DNA from: Chloroflexota bacterium
GTDB lineage: Bacteria; Chloroflexota; Limnocylindria; Limnocylindrales; CSP1-4
Direction of reading: 5' to 3'
DNA: 25,163 nucleotides
Assembly (NCBI GenBank): GCA_013695255.1
Contig: JACDAV010000094.1
Span: forward strand, 1 to 25,163
The notes under the pieces were generated by a model, which saw nothing but the letters and a program-made list of their open reading frames with translations, had not been told where the DNA came from and did not search any database. Made by a program: the position numbers and the translations under genes. Shown here piece after piece: positions 1 to 7,340 of this stretch (position 1 is its first letter; the number at the start of each line of letters is the position of its first letter).

Positions 1-83
1 TCCGTGACGAGATCGCGCTTGGCCGCCGCGAGACGCACGACGCGACGCCGCTGATCGCCCGGCTCGCCCAGCTCGGCCTGTAG
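1..83 (+). CDS. C-terminal end of a probable ABC transporter ATP-binding protein (partial)
   Basis: Only the last 26 codons are present, ending in TAG at 81-83 and reading through residues such as GRRETHDATPLIARLAQLGL. The stop lies 2 bases before the GTG of an FtsX/MacB-type permease. In this transporter class the ATPase gene normally sits directly upstream and is co-transcribed with the permease. The hydrophobic, leucine-rich tail is compatible with the end of a LolD/MacB-like ATPase. No Walker or signature motif lies inside the window, so the assignment rests on position and tail character only. Confidence 0.5.
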   Translation, partial: RDEIALGRRETHDATPLIARLAQLGL

Positions 84-85
84 CG

Positions 86-2611
86 GTGACCGGTCTGGCC
101 GCCCTGGCCTGGCGTGGCCTCGGGGCCCGCCGCCTCCGCACCCTGCTCACCGTGCTCGGGATCGCCCTTGGCGTCGCCGTCCTGCTCGCGTCGCTCGCGA
201 CGAACGCCGGCATCGACCGGTCGATCGACCGGACGGTCGCGCACCTCGTCGGGCGGGCCGATCTTCGCGTCGCCGCCTTCCAGGAGCGCGGCCTGTCCGA
301 GGCGACGGTCGCGGCGATCCGCGACACCGCCGGCGTCGAGGTCGCGGTCCCGACCGTGGAGCGCCGGATCTACCTGCGTCGTGACGCGGACGTCGTCGGA
401 CCCCTCCCGCCGCCGGTCACCGTGCTCGGTATCGACCCGCAACTGGATGCGCTCGTCCACAACGTCGCGATCGTCGCCGGCTCGCCGCTCCTGCGGGCCG
501 ACGAGGCCTCGGCGGTGATCTCCGAGCGGCTCGCGCTGGCCGACGGGCTCTCGCTCGGCAGCGAGCTCACGGTCGATGGCGCCGGGGCGTCCGAGCGCTT
601 CCGCGTGGTCGGCATCGCCGCCGGGGACGGGCCGCTGGTCGGCTCGAGCGGGCGCACCGTCATCCTGCCGATCGCGGCCACCGCTCGTCTCTTCGCGGTC
701 GAGGGTGGTGTCGACCGGGTCGACCTCAGGGTCGCGGAGGGCACGACCGTCGACGCCGTCGAGGCGGCCCTCGTGGACCGGCTGACGCTCGAGCCCTACG
801 TCCTCTCGTCGCCGCTCGAGCTCGGGGCATCGCTGCGCGCCTCGACCGCGGACTTCCAGGCGACCACCGCGCTGATCGCCGCCGTCGCGCTGTTCGTCGG
901 CGCCTTCCTCATCTTCAACACGCTGTCGATGACGGTGTCCGAGCGCGTCCGCGAGATCGGGCTTCTCCGGGCGGCCGGGGCCACGCGTCGCCAGATCACC
1001 GGGTTCATCCTGGTCGGCGCGGTCGTCCTCGGCACGCTCGGCTCGCTCCTCGGCCTCGTCGTGGGAACGGGTCTGGCGGCGCTGATGGCCGGTTACGTGG
1101 GCGCGATCGGTTCCGTCCCGATCGGCAGCCTCGAGGTCGAGCCCTCGGCGCTCGCGATCGCCGCGGCGGTTGGCCTGGCCGTCACGGTGGCTGCCGCCTT
1201 CGAGCCCGCCTGGCGGGCCGGGCGCATCCCGCCCATCGAGGCGCTCCGGCTCCGGGCCCAGGCGGGTGCCGGGCAACGGGCCCAGCTCCGCTGGCTGGTG
1301 GCTGTCTTCGCATCCGTCGCGATCCTGGGCCTCCTGATCTGGCCACGCGGCGCGGCCGGCACCGGCGCGCTCCGGGCGCTCGCGGTGTACGGGGTGCTGC
1401 TGATCGCGACGCTGCTGTCGCCGTTCATGCTGAGGCCGCTCAGCCGGGTCGCCGGCGCGCCCTTCTCCGCCGTCGCACGGCTGGAGGAACGCCTCGCCCG
1501 GGGCTCGCTCGTGCGCGACCGCAGCCGGGCGGCGCTCACGGTCGGGGCACTGACCATCGGCCTGGCCATGATCGTGGCCGTCGGCGGCGTCGCGCAGCAT
1601 GCCCGCCGGGAGGCCGGCGGCTGGCTGGCAGGCGTCGTGCCGGGCGAGGTGGTCCTCACGTCCATTCGACCGGTTGGGCTGGACGAGGCGGTCCTCGACG
1701 ATCTCCGAGACGCCGACGGCGTCGCCCGCGTCACGCCGATGGCGACCTTCGATCTGGCGCTCGACGGCGTTCGCGTCGACGGCGCGGCGGTCAATGGCCG
1801 CGCGCTGCTCGAGGACGGCCGCCTGACCTTCGTGGCCGGCGACCGGACCGACGCCCTCACCGCGCTCGATGCCGGCGGCGCAGCCGTGCTGCCACGGAGC
1901 CAGGCGGAGCGGCTGGGTGTCCGGGTCGGCGACAGCCTGCGGTTCGCGGTCGGTGGCGAGCGCGTTGCGGAGCTCCGGGTGGTGGGGATCGTGGAGCGGG
2001 CCCTGGCCGGCAGCGCGGGCGAGACGATCCTCGTCGGCTGGGGCGACGCGCGCCGCCACTTCGGGGTCGCGGGTGCCGACTCGTTCGCCGTCCGCTTTGC
2101 GACCGACGCCCCGCCCGACGCCCGAGCCGAGGTCGAGTGGATCGCCCAGGTGGCGGCCCTCGAGCCGGCGACCCTGCCCCGGATCGAGGGCGCGATCGGC
2201 GATGCCCTGGGCCGGATCTTCGGACTGTTCGACGCCCTCGCGCTGGTGGCCGTCGTCATCGCCGCCCTCGGCATCGTCAACACGCTGACCATGAACGTCG
2301 TCGAGCGCGTCCGCGAGATCGGCATTCTCCGCGCAGCCGGGATGACCCGGCGCCAGGTCGGCCGGATGGTCGTCGTCGAGGCGGGCATTCTCGGTCTCGT
2401 GGGAGCCGTCCTGGGCGGGCTGACTGGGCTCCTCGTGGGAGCGGTGATGATCGTCCTCGCCGGTGGACGGCTCGACGTCGCGGTCGACGTCCCATGGAGC
2501 GCTCTCGCGCTGACGGCGGTCCTCGGACTGGCCGTCTCGATGGCCGCCGCCTGGTACCCCGCCCGCCTGGCCGGTCGCCTGTCGATCGTTCGCGCCGTCC
2601 AGTTCGAGTAA
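86..2611 (+). CDS. FtsX/MacB-family ABC transporter permease, duplicated (841 aa)
   Basis: A large inner-membrane permease of the MacB/LolC/FtsX class, which moves lipids, peptides or drugs out of the membrane or drives extracytoplasmic events by mechanotransmission. The N-terminal membrane helix is at about residues 20-38, followed by a MacB-type extracytoplasmic domain. FtsX helices follow at about 260-282, 305-337 and 355-375. The arrangement then repeats: a helix near 490-505, a second extracytoplasmic domain, and FtsX helices after about 712. The duplication is visible directly, because ERVREIGLLRAAGATRRQ in the first half matches ERVREIGILRAAGMTRRQ in the second. Length fits the fused two-FtsX-domain permeases that pair with a single ATPase. 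The GTG start at 86 is 2 bases after the upstream stop, implying coupling. Substrate unknown. Confidence 0.9.
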   Translation: MTGLAALAWRGLGARRLRTLLTVLGIALGVAVLLASLATNAGIDRSIDRTVAHLVGRADLRVAAFQERGLSEATVAAIRDTAGVEVAVPTVERRIYLRRDADVVGPLPPPVTVLGIDPQLDALVHNVAIVAGSPLLRADEASAVISERLALADGLSLGSELTVDGAGASERFRVVGIAAGDGPLVGSSGRTVILPIAATARLFAVEGGVDRVDLRVAEGTTVDAVEAALVDRLTLEPYVLSSPLELGASLRASTADFQATTALIAAVALFVGAFLIFNTLSMTVSERVREIGLLRAAGATRRQITGFILVGAVVLGTLGSLLGLVVGTGLAALMAGYVGAIGSVPIGSLEVEPSALAIAAAVGLAVTVAAAFEPAWRAGRIPPIEALRLRAQAGAGQRAQLRWLVAVFASVAILGLLIWPRGAAGTGALRALAVYGVLLIATLLSPFMLRPLSRVAGAPFSAVARLEERLARGSLVRDRSRAALTVGALTIGLAMIVAVGGVAQHARREAGGWLAGVVPGEVVLTSIRPVGLDEAVLDDLRDADGVARVTPMATFDLALDGVRVDGAAVNGRALLEDGRLTFVAGDRTDALTALDAGGAAVLPRSQAERLGVRVGDSLRFAVGGERVAELRVVGIVERALAGSAGETILVGWGDARRHFGVAGADSFAVRFATDAPPDARAEVEWIAQVAALEPATLPRIEGAIGDALGRIFGLFDALALVAVVIAALGIVNTLTMNVVERVREIGILRAAGMTRRQVGRMVVVEAGILGLVGAVLGGLTGLLVGAVMIVLAGGRLDVAVDVPWSALALTAVLGLAVSMAAAWYPARLAGRLSIVRAVQFE

Positions 2612-2614
2612 CAG

Positions 2615-2663
2615 CCCGCGCCCGGAGCCACCCCGCGCCCGGAGTCCCACCCCGCCCGGAGCC
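2615..2663. repeat. Degenerate tandem repeat, about 17-19 bp, three units
   Basis: Three imperfect units follow the permease stop: CCCGCGCCCGGAGCCAC at 2615-2631, a 19-base variant at 2632-2650, and a shortened copy at 2651-2663. The tract fills much of the 130 bp gap before bioY. It does not form a clear hairpin followed by a T-run, so I do not call it a terminator. Confidence 0.6.
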
Positions 2664-2688
2664 GTTCGGCCGCGCTGCCGGCCTTTGG

Positions 2689-2735
2689 TAGACTCGAACC
2701 GTCGCCGGACCGGGAGAACGGCGGCCGATTGGAGG
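2689..2735 (+). promoter_or_regulatory. Probable bioY promoter (-10 box) and Shine-Dalgarno
   Basis: TAGACT at 2689-2694 fits the TAnnnT pattern of a -10 box and stands out in GC-rich surroundings. GGAGG at 2731-2735 lies 6 bases before the GTG at 2742, so the start is a conventional SD-led one with a leader of roughly 40 bases. No convincing -35 box or BirA-type operator is visible. Confidence 0.45.
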
Positions 2736-2741
2736 ACCGCG

Positions 2742-3455
2742 GTGACGATCGCCATCCCGAGGCTTCCCCGCCTGCCGGCGGCCGAGCGCGGCATCACGAT
2801 CGCCGACTTCCTCGTCCCGATCCGGATCGGCGAGCCGATCAGCGCTCGGGTCCGGCACGTGCTGCTGATCGGGCTCGGCGCCCTCGTCGTCGCGCTGACG
2901 GCACAGCTCGAGATCGTGGCCTCCGGCCAGACCATCCCGCTCATCGCCGACTACCGTCTCCAGCTGGCCACCACGCCCGTCCCGATCACCGGCCAGACGT
3001 TCGGCGTGCTGCTCGTGGGCGGCGCTCTGGGATTGCGGCGGGGCGTCCTCGCGCTGCTCCTCTACCTCGCCCTCGGGCTGGCGCTGCCGTTCTATGCCGG
3101 CGGCGCCTCCGGGGTCGACTCGTTCGCCCGCCAGGAGGCCGGACGGTGGATGCTCGGCCCAACGGGCGGCTATCTGGTCGGGTTCGTCTTCGCGGCGGCG
3201 CTCGTCGGCTGGCTGGCGGAGCTCGGCTGGGACCGGCGGCTCGCCGGCGCGATCGGCGCGATGATCCTCGGCAACCTCGTGATCTACGCGCTCGGGGCGG
3301 CGTGGCTGACGGCCGCCCTAGGCGTGGACCCGGCGACCGGCGTGTCGCTCGGCGTGACGCCCTTCCTCATCGTCGACGCGCTCAAGCTCCTGCTGGCTGC
3401 GGGCCTGTTCCCGGCGGCGTGGTGGGTGGTGGGCCGGCGCCCCGGGGAGCGCTGA
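2742..3455 (+). CDS. bioY: BioY-family biotin uptake protein (S component)
   Basis: BioY is the biotin-binding membrane subunit of ECF-type vitamin transporters and in some bacteria works alone. The 237-residue product is hydrophobic, with about six membrane segments. It contains the family-typical region PVPITGQTFGVLLVGGALG after the second helix, then LGPTGGYLVGFV and a C-terminal helix rich in L and A. Length matches the family with a short N-terminal extension. I chose GTG 2742 because GGAGG lies 6 bases upstream; the more upstream in-frame TTG at 2685 overlaps the presumed -10 box. No BioMN energising partner is in the window, so it either acts alone or uses a shared EcfAT. The last 34 bases overlap the next gene. 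Confidence 0.87.
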   Translation: MTIAIPRLPRLPAAERGITIADFLVPIRIGEPISARVRHVLLIGLGALVVALTAQLEIVASGQTIPLIADYRLQLATTPVPITGQTFGVLLVGGALGLRRGVLALLLYLALGLALPFYAGGASGVDSFARQEAGRWMLGPTGGYLVGFVFAAALVGWLAELGWDRRLAGAIGAMILGNLVIYALGAAWLTAALGVDPATGVSLGVTPFLIVDALKLLLAAGLFPAAWWVVGRRPGER

Positions 3456-4396
3456 ACGGCTCGTCGCGCCGATCCACGCCCGGCGGCGACCCGGGCCTGT
3501 ACGGGCCGGCGAGCGAAGCCTGGCGCCTGAACCGCGAGGCGATGCTTCTGCTCGCCGCCGGCCCGCGCGCGCTCCTGCTGCAGATCGCCCATCCGCTCGT
3601 CGCCGAGGGCGTCGATCAGCACGGTGACTTCGCGGCGGACCCGTGGCTGCGTCTGCGAGGCACGCTCCGGAGCTACCTCGCGATCGTCTACGGATCCACG
3701 CCCCGGGCTCGAGCGGAGATCCGGCGACTGAATGCGCTGCACCGCGGGATCGCCGGACCGGTCCGCGACGCCGGAGCGCGGGAGCGCCACGGGCCGCGCT
3801 ACAGCGCCCGCGACCCGGAGCTTTCGCTGTGGGTCCATGCCACGCTCGTCGACTCGACGCTCGTCGCGGCGGAGGCCTGGCTCGGGCCGCTGTCCCGGGA
3901 CCGGCGCGAGCGCTTCTACGCGGAGACCCGGCCGATCGCGCGTGCGTTCGGGGTCCCCGAGGGCCTGCTGCCGCCCGACCTGAAGACGTTCGAGGCGTAC
4001 CTGGCGGCGATGCTCGGGCCGACCGGACCGCTCCGGATCTCAGCCACCGCCCGTCGGCTGGCGCTGCACGTGCTGCAGCCGCCGCTCGGCCCCGTCGCGC
4101 CGTGGCTGGGGTGGCTACCCGCGCCCGCGTACGCGTGGACGATGTGGCCCGCGGTGGGGCTCCTGCCGCCGTCCGTGCGAGATGGCTACGGCCTCCGGTG
4201 GGGACCCATCGAGCGGTCGGTCAGTCGCTGGCTCGTCGGCGGGTTCCGCCTCTGGCGCCCGTGGTTGCCGCCCGGGCTCCGCTGGATGCCGCAGGCCCGG
4301 GCAGCGGACCGCCGCATGACCCGGGCCCCCAGACCTTCGCGGGTGGCGGTCAGTAGAGTCGCGGGAACCGAGGCTCGTACCGGGGAACGAGGTTGA
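3422..4396 (+). CDS. DUF2236 / MpaB-like oxygenase-family protein
   Basis: The product (about 324 aa) belongs to DUF2236, the family of fungal MpaB and the rubber oxygenase Lcp, whose characterised members are heme-b proteins. Visible signatures are LYGPASEAWRLNREAM, then LLQIAHPLVAEGVDQHGDF with two conserved histidines, then LWVHATLVDSTL, and RRERFYAETRPIARAFGVP. These are soluble proteins and no signal peptide is seen. The start is uncertain: GTG at 3419 or 3422 overlaps bioY by more than 30 bases, while a CTG at 3452 would form a CTGA junction with the bioY stop. The 3' end overlaps the oppositely oriented peptidase gene by 47 bases. The physiological substrate cannot be told from sequence. 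Confidence 0.82.
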   Translation: MGGGPAPRGALNGSSRRSTPGGDPGLYGPASEAWRLNREAMLLLAAGPRALLLQIAHPLVAEGVDQHGDFAADPWLRLRGTLRSYLAIVYGSTPRARAEIRRLNALHRGIAGPVRDAGARERHGPRYSARDPELSLWVHATLVDSTLVAAEAWLGPLSRDRRERFYAETRPIARAFGVPEGLLPPDLKTFEAYLAAMLGPTGPLRISATARRLALHVLQPPLGPVAPWLGWLPAPAYAWTMWPAVGLLPPSVRDGYGLRWGPIERSVSRWLVGGFRLWRPWLPPGLRWMPQARAADRRMTRAPRPSRVAVSRVAGTEARTGERG

Positions 4397-5825
4397 GCGA
4401 CGTGTGGGCGTCGAGCGTGTCGAGCAGTGACTTCGTCGTCGCCATGCCGTACCGGTTGGCGCTCACGTAGGCGCGCAACGCCTTCCAGAACGCGGTCGAG
4501 CCCATCCGGCTGCGCAGGTCGTCGAGGAAGTTGCCGCCCTGGATGTAGATCGTCTCGTAGTAGCAGGCGGACGAGTAGCTGTAGATCGTCAGGTCGAGTC
4601 GGGCGGTGGAGCACCGGCTGGCCCGCTTCGACCCGAGCGTGTAGCGCGCCAGGAAGTCCGCGGCCGCCTCGTCGGTGAACGGCTCGCGCGCCTGGTCCGA
4701 GCCGACGAGCCCGTAGAACCACTGGTGGGCCGTCTCGTGATGGACGAGGTACGGGAGACTCGACGGGGCCACGCCGGTCGGCAGCCAGATCAGGCCGGGG
4801 GCCTCCATCGCGTAGCCGCCGGCCGACTGGACCACCTTGTAGGTCCGGTACGGGTACGTGCCGACGAGCGCGTTCATCCGGCCGATCGCCCGGACCGCCT
4901 GGTCGAGCGCGGTCGTGGCCGGGAACCCGGGCCGGTACCAGACCCGCACGGTGGTGTTGCCGACCACGCGCGAGCCGGTCCGGAAGTCCGGTGCCGCCGT
5001 CACGGTGAAGTCGCGCACGTTGCGGGCCTCGAAGGTCTGGCTGAGACCGCTCGAGGCGATCCGGTCGCCAGTCGTGGCGAGGACCAGTGGCCGGTCCGTG
5101 GTGATCCTGACCGTGACTCGCGGGCTCGCCGGGGTGACAAACGGGTCGCCATGGTTCGGGCGGGTGAAGGCCGTCTCGCGGGAGATCCATGGCAGCCAGC
5201 GGTAGAGGCTGGCCACGCCGTTCGTCCGGGTGAAGAGCCAGTTCGAGCCGGCGAGGTCGCCGTTGAGCGTGGCCCGGTACGCGACCCGGATCTTCACGGT
5301 CGCGCCGGCCGGCAGCACGCCACCGAGCGGGACGAGGATCGTCTGGTCGCGGATCGACGCGGAGGCTGCACGCCCGTCGACCGACACGGTGCCGAGGCGG
5401 ATCCCGCCGAGCCGCGCCGCGATCGTGTTCAGCTCGACCCGGTCGACCGAGGTGCCCGACGTGTTCGTGGCCGTGATCGTGGTGTCGACCGCGATCGCCC
5501 GCGTCCCGAAGTTCAGGTTGAGCGCCGCCGCGTACGTGGCGGACATGCGGATGCTGGCGCGGTCGACCGACCCGCTGACGAGCTGCGTCGCTGGGGCGTC
5601 TGCCGGGGCCGGCGGCCGGATCGGTGCAGCGCCCGTGCGCAGCGTGCCGCCCGAGATCCGGGCCGGCTGGGACGTGGCGCCCGCGACGTGGCCAGCGCTG
5701 ACCGTCGGCGGTTCCGCGGCGGGCGCAGCACTGCGCTCCGCGATGGGGGAGACCGGGAGCGCCGCCGCGGCGAGGGCCAGACCGAGGCCCAGGGGCACCA
5801 GGAGCGTGCGTCGCAGACGGTGCAT
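4350..5825 (-). CDS. Secreted M1-family (aminopeptidase N-like) zinc metallopeptidase
   Basis: An exported zinc peptidase of 491 aa. A signal peptide is clear: basic MHRLRR, then a hydrophobic core to about residue 28; there is no lipobox cysteine. The N-terminal beta-sandwich runs to about residue 270. The catalytic domain follows, with AMEAPG at 339-344 in the place of the M1 GxMEN substrate-binding motif. The zinc site H363-E-T-A-H367 is followed after exactly 18 residues by E386 in FTDEAAADF, the M1 spacing HExxH-x18-E. A tyrosine pair at 422-423 may supply the catalytic Tyr. At 491 aa it lacks the long C-terminal helical domain of full-size aminopeptidase N. The ATG at 5825 sits 7 bases after a -10-like box, favouring it over upstream in-frame starts. 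Likely role: extracellular peptide trimming. Confidence 0.88.
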   Translation of the reverse strand: MHRLRRTLLVPLGLGLALAAAALPVSPIAERSAAPAAEPPTVSAGHVAGATSQPARISGGTLRTGAAPIRPPAPADAPATQLVSGSVDRASIRMSATYAAALNLNFGTRAIAVDTTITATNTSGTSVDRVELNTIAARLGGIRLGTVSVDGRAASASIRDQTILVPLGGVLPAGATVKIRVAYRATLNGDLAGSNWLFTRTNGVASLYRWLPWISRETAFTRPNHGDPFVTPASPRVTVRITTDRPLVLATTGDRIASSGLSQTFEARNVRDFTVTAAPDFRTGSRVVGNTTVRVWYRPGFPATTALDQAVRAIGRMNALVGTYPYRTYKVVQSAGGYAMEAPGLIWLPTGVAPSSLPYLVHHETAHQWFYGLVGSDQAREPFTDEAAADFLARYTLGSKRASRCSTARLDLTIYSYSSACYYETIYIQGGNFLDDLRSRMGSTAFWKALRAYVSANRYGMATTKSLLDTLDAHTSLNLVPRYEPRFPRLY

Positions 5826-5832
5826 GTCGCCG

Positions 5833-5838
5833 ATCCTA
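5833..5838 (-). promoter_or_regulatory. -10 box of the M1 peptidase gene, leaderless arrangement
   Basis: On the minus strand TAGGAT occupies 5838-5833 and is followed by 7 bases and then the ATG. That distance would place the transcription start at or beside the start codon. No Shine-Dalgarno sequence is possible in this arrangement. Confidence 0.5.
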
Positions 5839-5888
5839 CCCTCCTCCGCCGATCGGGCGCCCCGGCCCGAACGTCCGGCCCGCCCGCG

Positions 5889-5894
5889 TATCCT
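5889..5894 (+). promoter_or_regulatory. -10 box of the glcD-like gene, leaderless arrangement
   Basis: TATCCT at 5889-5894 is followed by 7 bases and the ATG at 5902. It mirrors the minus-strand box at 5833-5838 across a 76 bp divergent promoter region. No clear -35 element is visible. Confidence 0.5.
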
Positions 5895-5901
5895 TCGGGC
5901 C

Positions 5902-7314
5902 ATGACCATCGCCAGCGGGCCTCCGGCGCCCAGCGCGGCCGCGCAGTCCGCCTTTCTCGAAGCCATCGGCCGGGCGCTGCCGGAGGTCCGCCTCCTGACC
6001 GATCCCGTCGATCGCGAGGGCTACCGGAACGACGAGACCGCCTATCTGCACGCCGGGCTCCCGCTGGCGGTGGCGTTGCCCGCGTCGACCGCGGAGGTGG
6101 CCGGTCTCGTCCGCGTCGCCGCCGAGCACCGGATCCCGGTAGTTCCCCGCGGCGCCGGGACGGGGCTGTCCGGCGGCGCGGCCGGCATCGAGGGCGGCCT
6201 CACGATCGCGCTGACCCGGATGGACCGCATCCTCGAGCTGGACCGGGAGAACCTGTGCGTCGTCGTCCAGCCCGGGATCATCAACGCCGAGCTGAAGCGC
6301 GCGATGGCCGCCGAGGGGCTCTTCTACGCGCCGGACCCCGCGAGCTACGAGATCTGCTCGATCGGTGGCAACCTGGGCACGAATGCCGGCGGGCTGTGCT
6401 GCATTAAGTACGGCCAGACGCGGGAATCCGTCCTCGGCTTGGAGGTCGTGCTGGCGGACGGGTCCGTGATCCGCACCGGCGGCCGGAACGTCAAGGACGT
6501 CGCGGGCTATGCGTTGACGCATCTCTTCGTCGGGTCGCAGGGGACGCTCGGGATCATCACCGAGGCGACGCTGCGGCTCCGACCGCTGCCGCCGCCGCGC
6601 TCGACGATGCTTGCGTTCTTCGCCTCGCTCGAGGCGGCCGGCGACGCGGTGGCGCGCATGACGGCCGCGGGGCTCGTCCCGGTGACGCTCGAGCTGATGG
6701 ACCGGGCCACGATCGCGGCGGTCGACGACTGGCACCAGCTGGGGCTCGACCGCGACGCCGAGGCGATGCTGATGATCGAGTCGGACCTGCCGGCTGCCGG
6801 CGCGGCCGCGGAGATCGAGGCCGCCGGCGCGGCATGCGAGGCGGCCGGGGCGACCTCGATCGTGCAGGCGGCCGACGCCACCGAGGCGGACTGGCTGCGG
6901 CAGGCCCGGCGCCTCGCGCTGCGCGCGCTCGAGCGTCAGGGCACCGTCCGGATGGAGGATGTCGGCGTGCCGCGTGCCCGCGTCCCACAGCTGCTCCGAG
7001 CGATCGAGGCGATCGCGGACCGCCATGGGGTCCGCTGCGCCACGTTCGGCCACGCCGGGGACGGCAACCTCCACCCGAACTTCATCTTCGAGCGCGACGA
7101 CGCGCGGGCCGAGGAGCTCACCGAGGCGGCCCGGGCCGACCTCTACCGGGCGGCCCTCGACCTGGGCGGCACGATCACGGCGGAGCACGGGATCGGCGCC
7201 TCGCGGCGCGAGTTCCTGCCGGCGCAGGTGGGGGAGGGGACGGTCGAAGTCATGCGCCGGATCAAGTCCGCGCTGGACCCGCTCGGCATCCTGAACCCCG
7301 GGCGCGTGCTGTAG
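5902..7314 (+). CDS. glcD: FAD-linked oxidase, GlcD / D-lactate dehydrogenase family
   Basis: The 470-residue product is an FAD-dependent 2-hydroxyacid oxidase/dehydrogenase of the GlcD family, acting on glycolate, D-lactate or a similar 2-hydroxyacid. The FAD-binding PCMH domain shows PRGAGTGLSGGA at 82-93, SIGGNLGTNAGG at 153-164 and GSQGTLGIIT at 211-220. The C-terminal cap carries HAGDGNLHPN starting at H384 and EHGIG at 428-432, both family hallmarks. Length is typical of GlcD subunits. There is no N-terminal targeting signal. No glcE or glcF (iron-sulfur) partner is nearby, so it may act as a stand-alone dehydrogenase. The exact substrate is unresolved. The ATG at 5902 is supported by the adjacent -10 box. 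It ends 26 bases before the convergent gene. Confidence 0.9.
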   Translation: MTIASGPPAPSAAAQSAFLEAIGRALPEVRLLTDPVDREGYRNDETAYLHAGLPLAVALPASTAEVAGLVRVAAEHRIPVVPRGAGTGLSGGAAGIEGGLTIALTRMDRILELDRENLCVVVQPGIINAELKRAMAAEGLFYAPDPASYEICSIGGNLGTNAGGLCCIKYGQTRESVLGLEVVLADGSVIRTGGRNVKDVAGYALTHLFVGSQGTLGIITEATLRLRPLPPPRSTMLAFFASLEAAGDAVARMTAAGLVPVTLELMDRATIAAVDDWHQLGLDRDAEAMLMIESDLPAAGAAAEIEAAGAACEAAGATSIVQAADATEADWLRQARRLALRALERQGTVRMEDVGVPRARVPQLLRAIEAIADRHGVRCATFGHAGDGNLHPNFIFERDDARAEELTEAARADLYRAALDLGGTITAEHGIGASRREFLPAQVGEGTVEVMRRIKSALDPLGILNPGRVL

Positions 7315-7340
7315 CGGCCCGGACGTGACGCCGGTGTGCG

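Noticed and set aside
1093..2631. 512-codon minus-strand open frame inside the FtsX-type permease
   Set aside because: Ser/Arg/Thr/Ala-rich antisense translation with no motifs, fully covered by the permease gene.
2685..2741. Earlier TTG start for BioY
   Set aside because: It overlaps the -10 box and adds non-conserved residues; GTG 2742 has GGAGG at the right distance.
5826..5966. Longer N-terminus for the M1 peptidase
   Set aside because: The added residues would hide the signal peptide and extend into the glcD-like gene; the ATG at 5825 has a -10 box 7 bases away.
7315..7340. Terminator between the convergent glcD-like and PAS-like genes
   Set aside because: Only 26 bases separate the stops, with no stable stem followed by a T-run on either strand.
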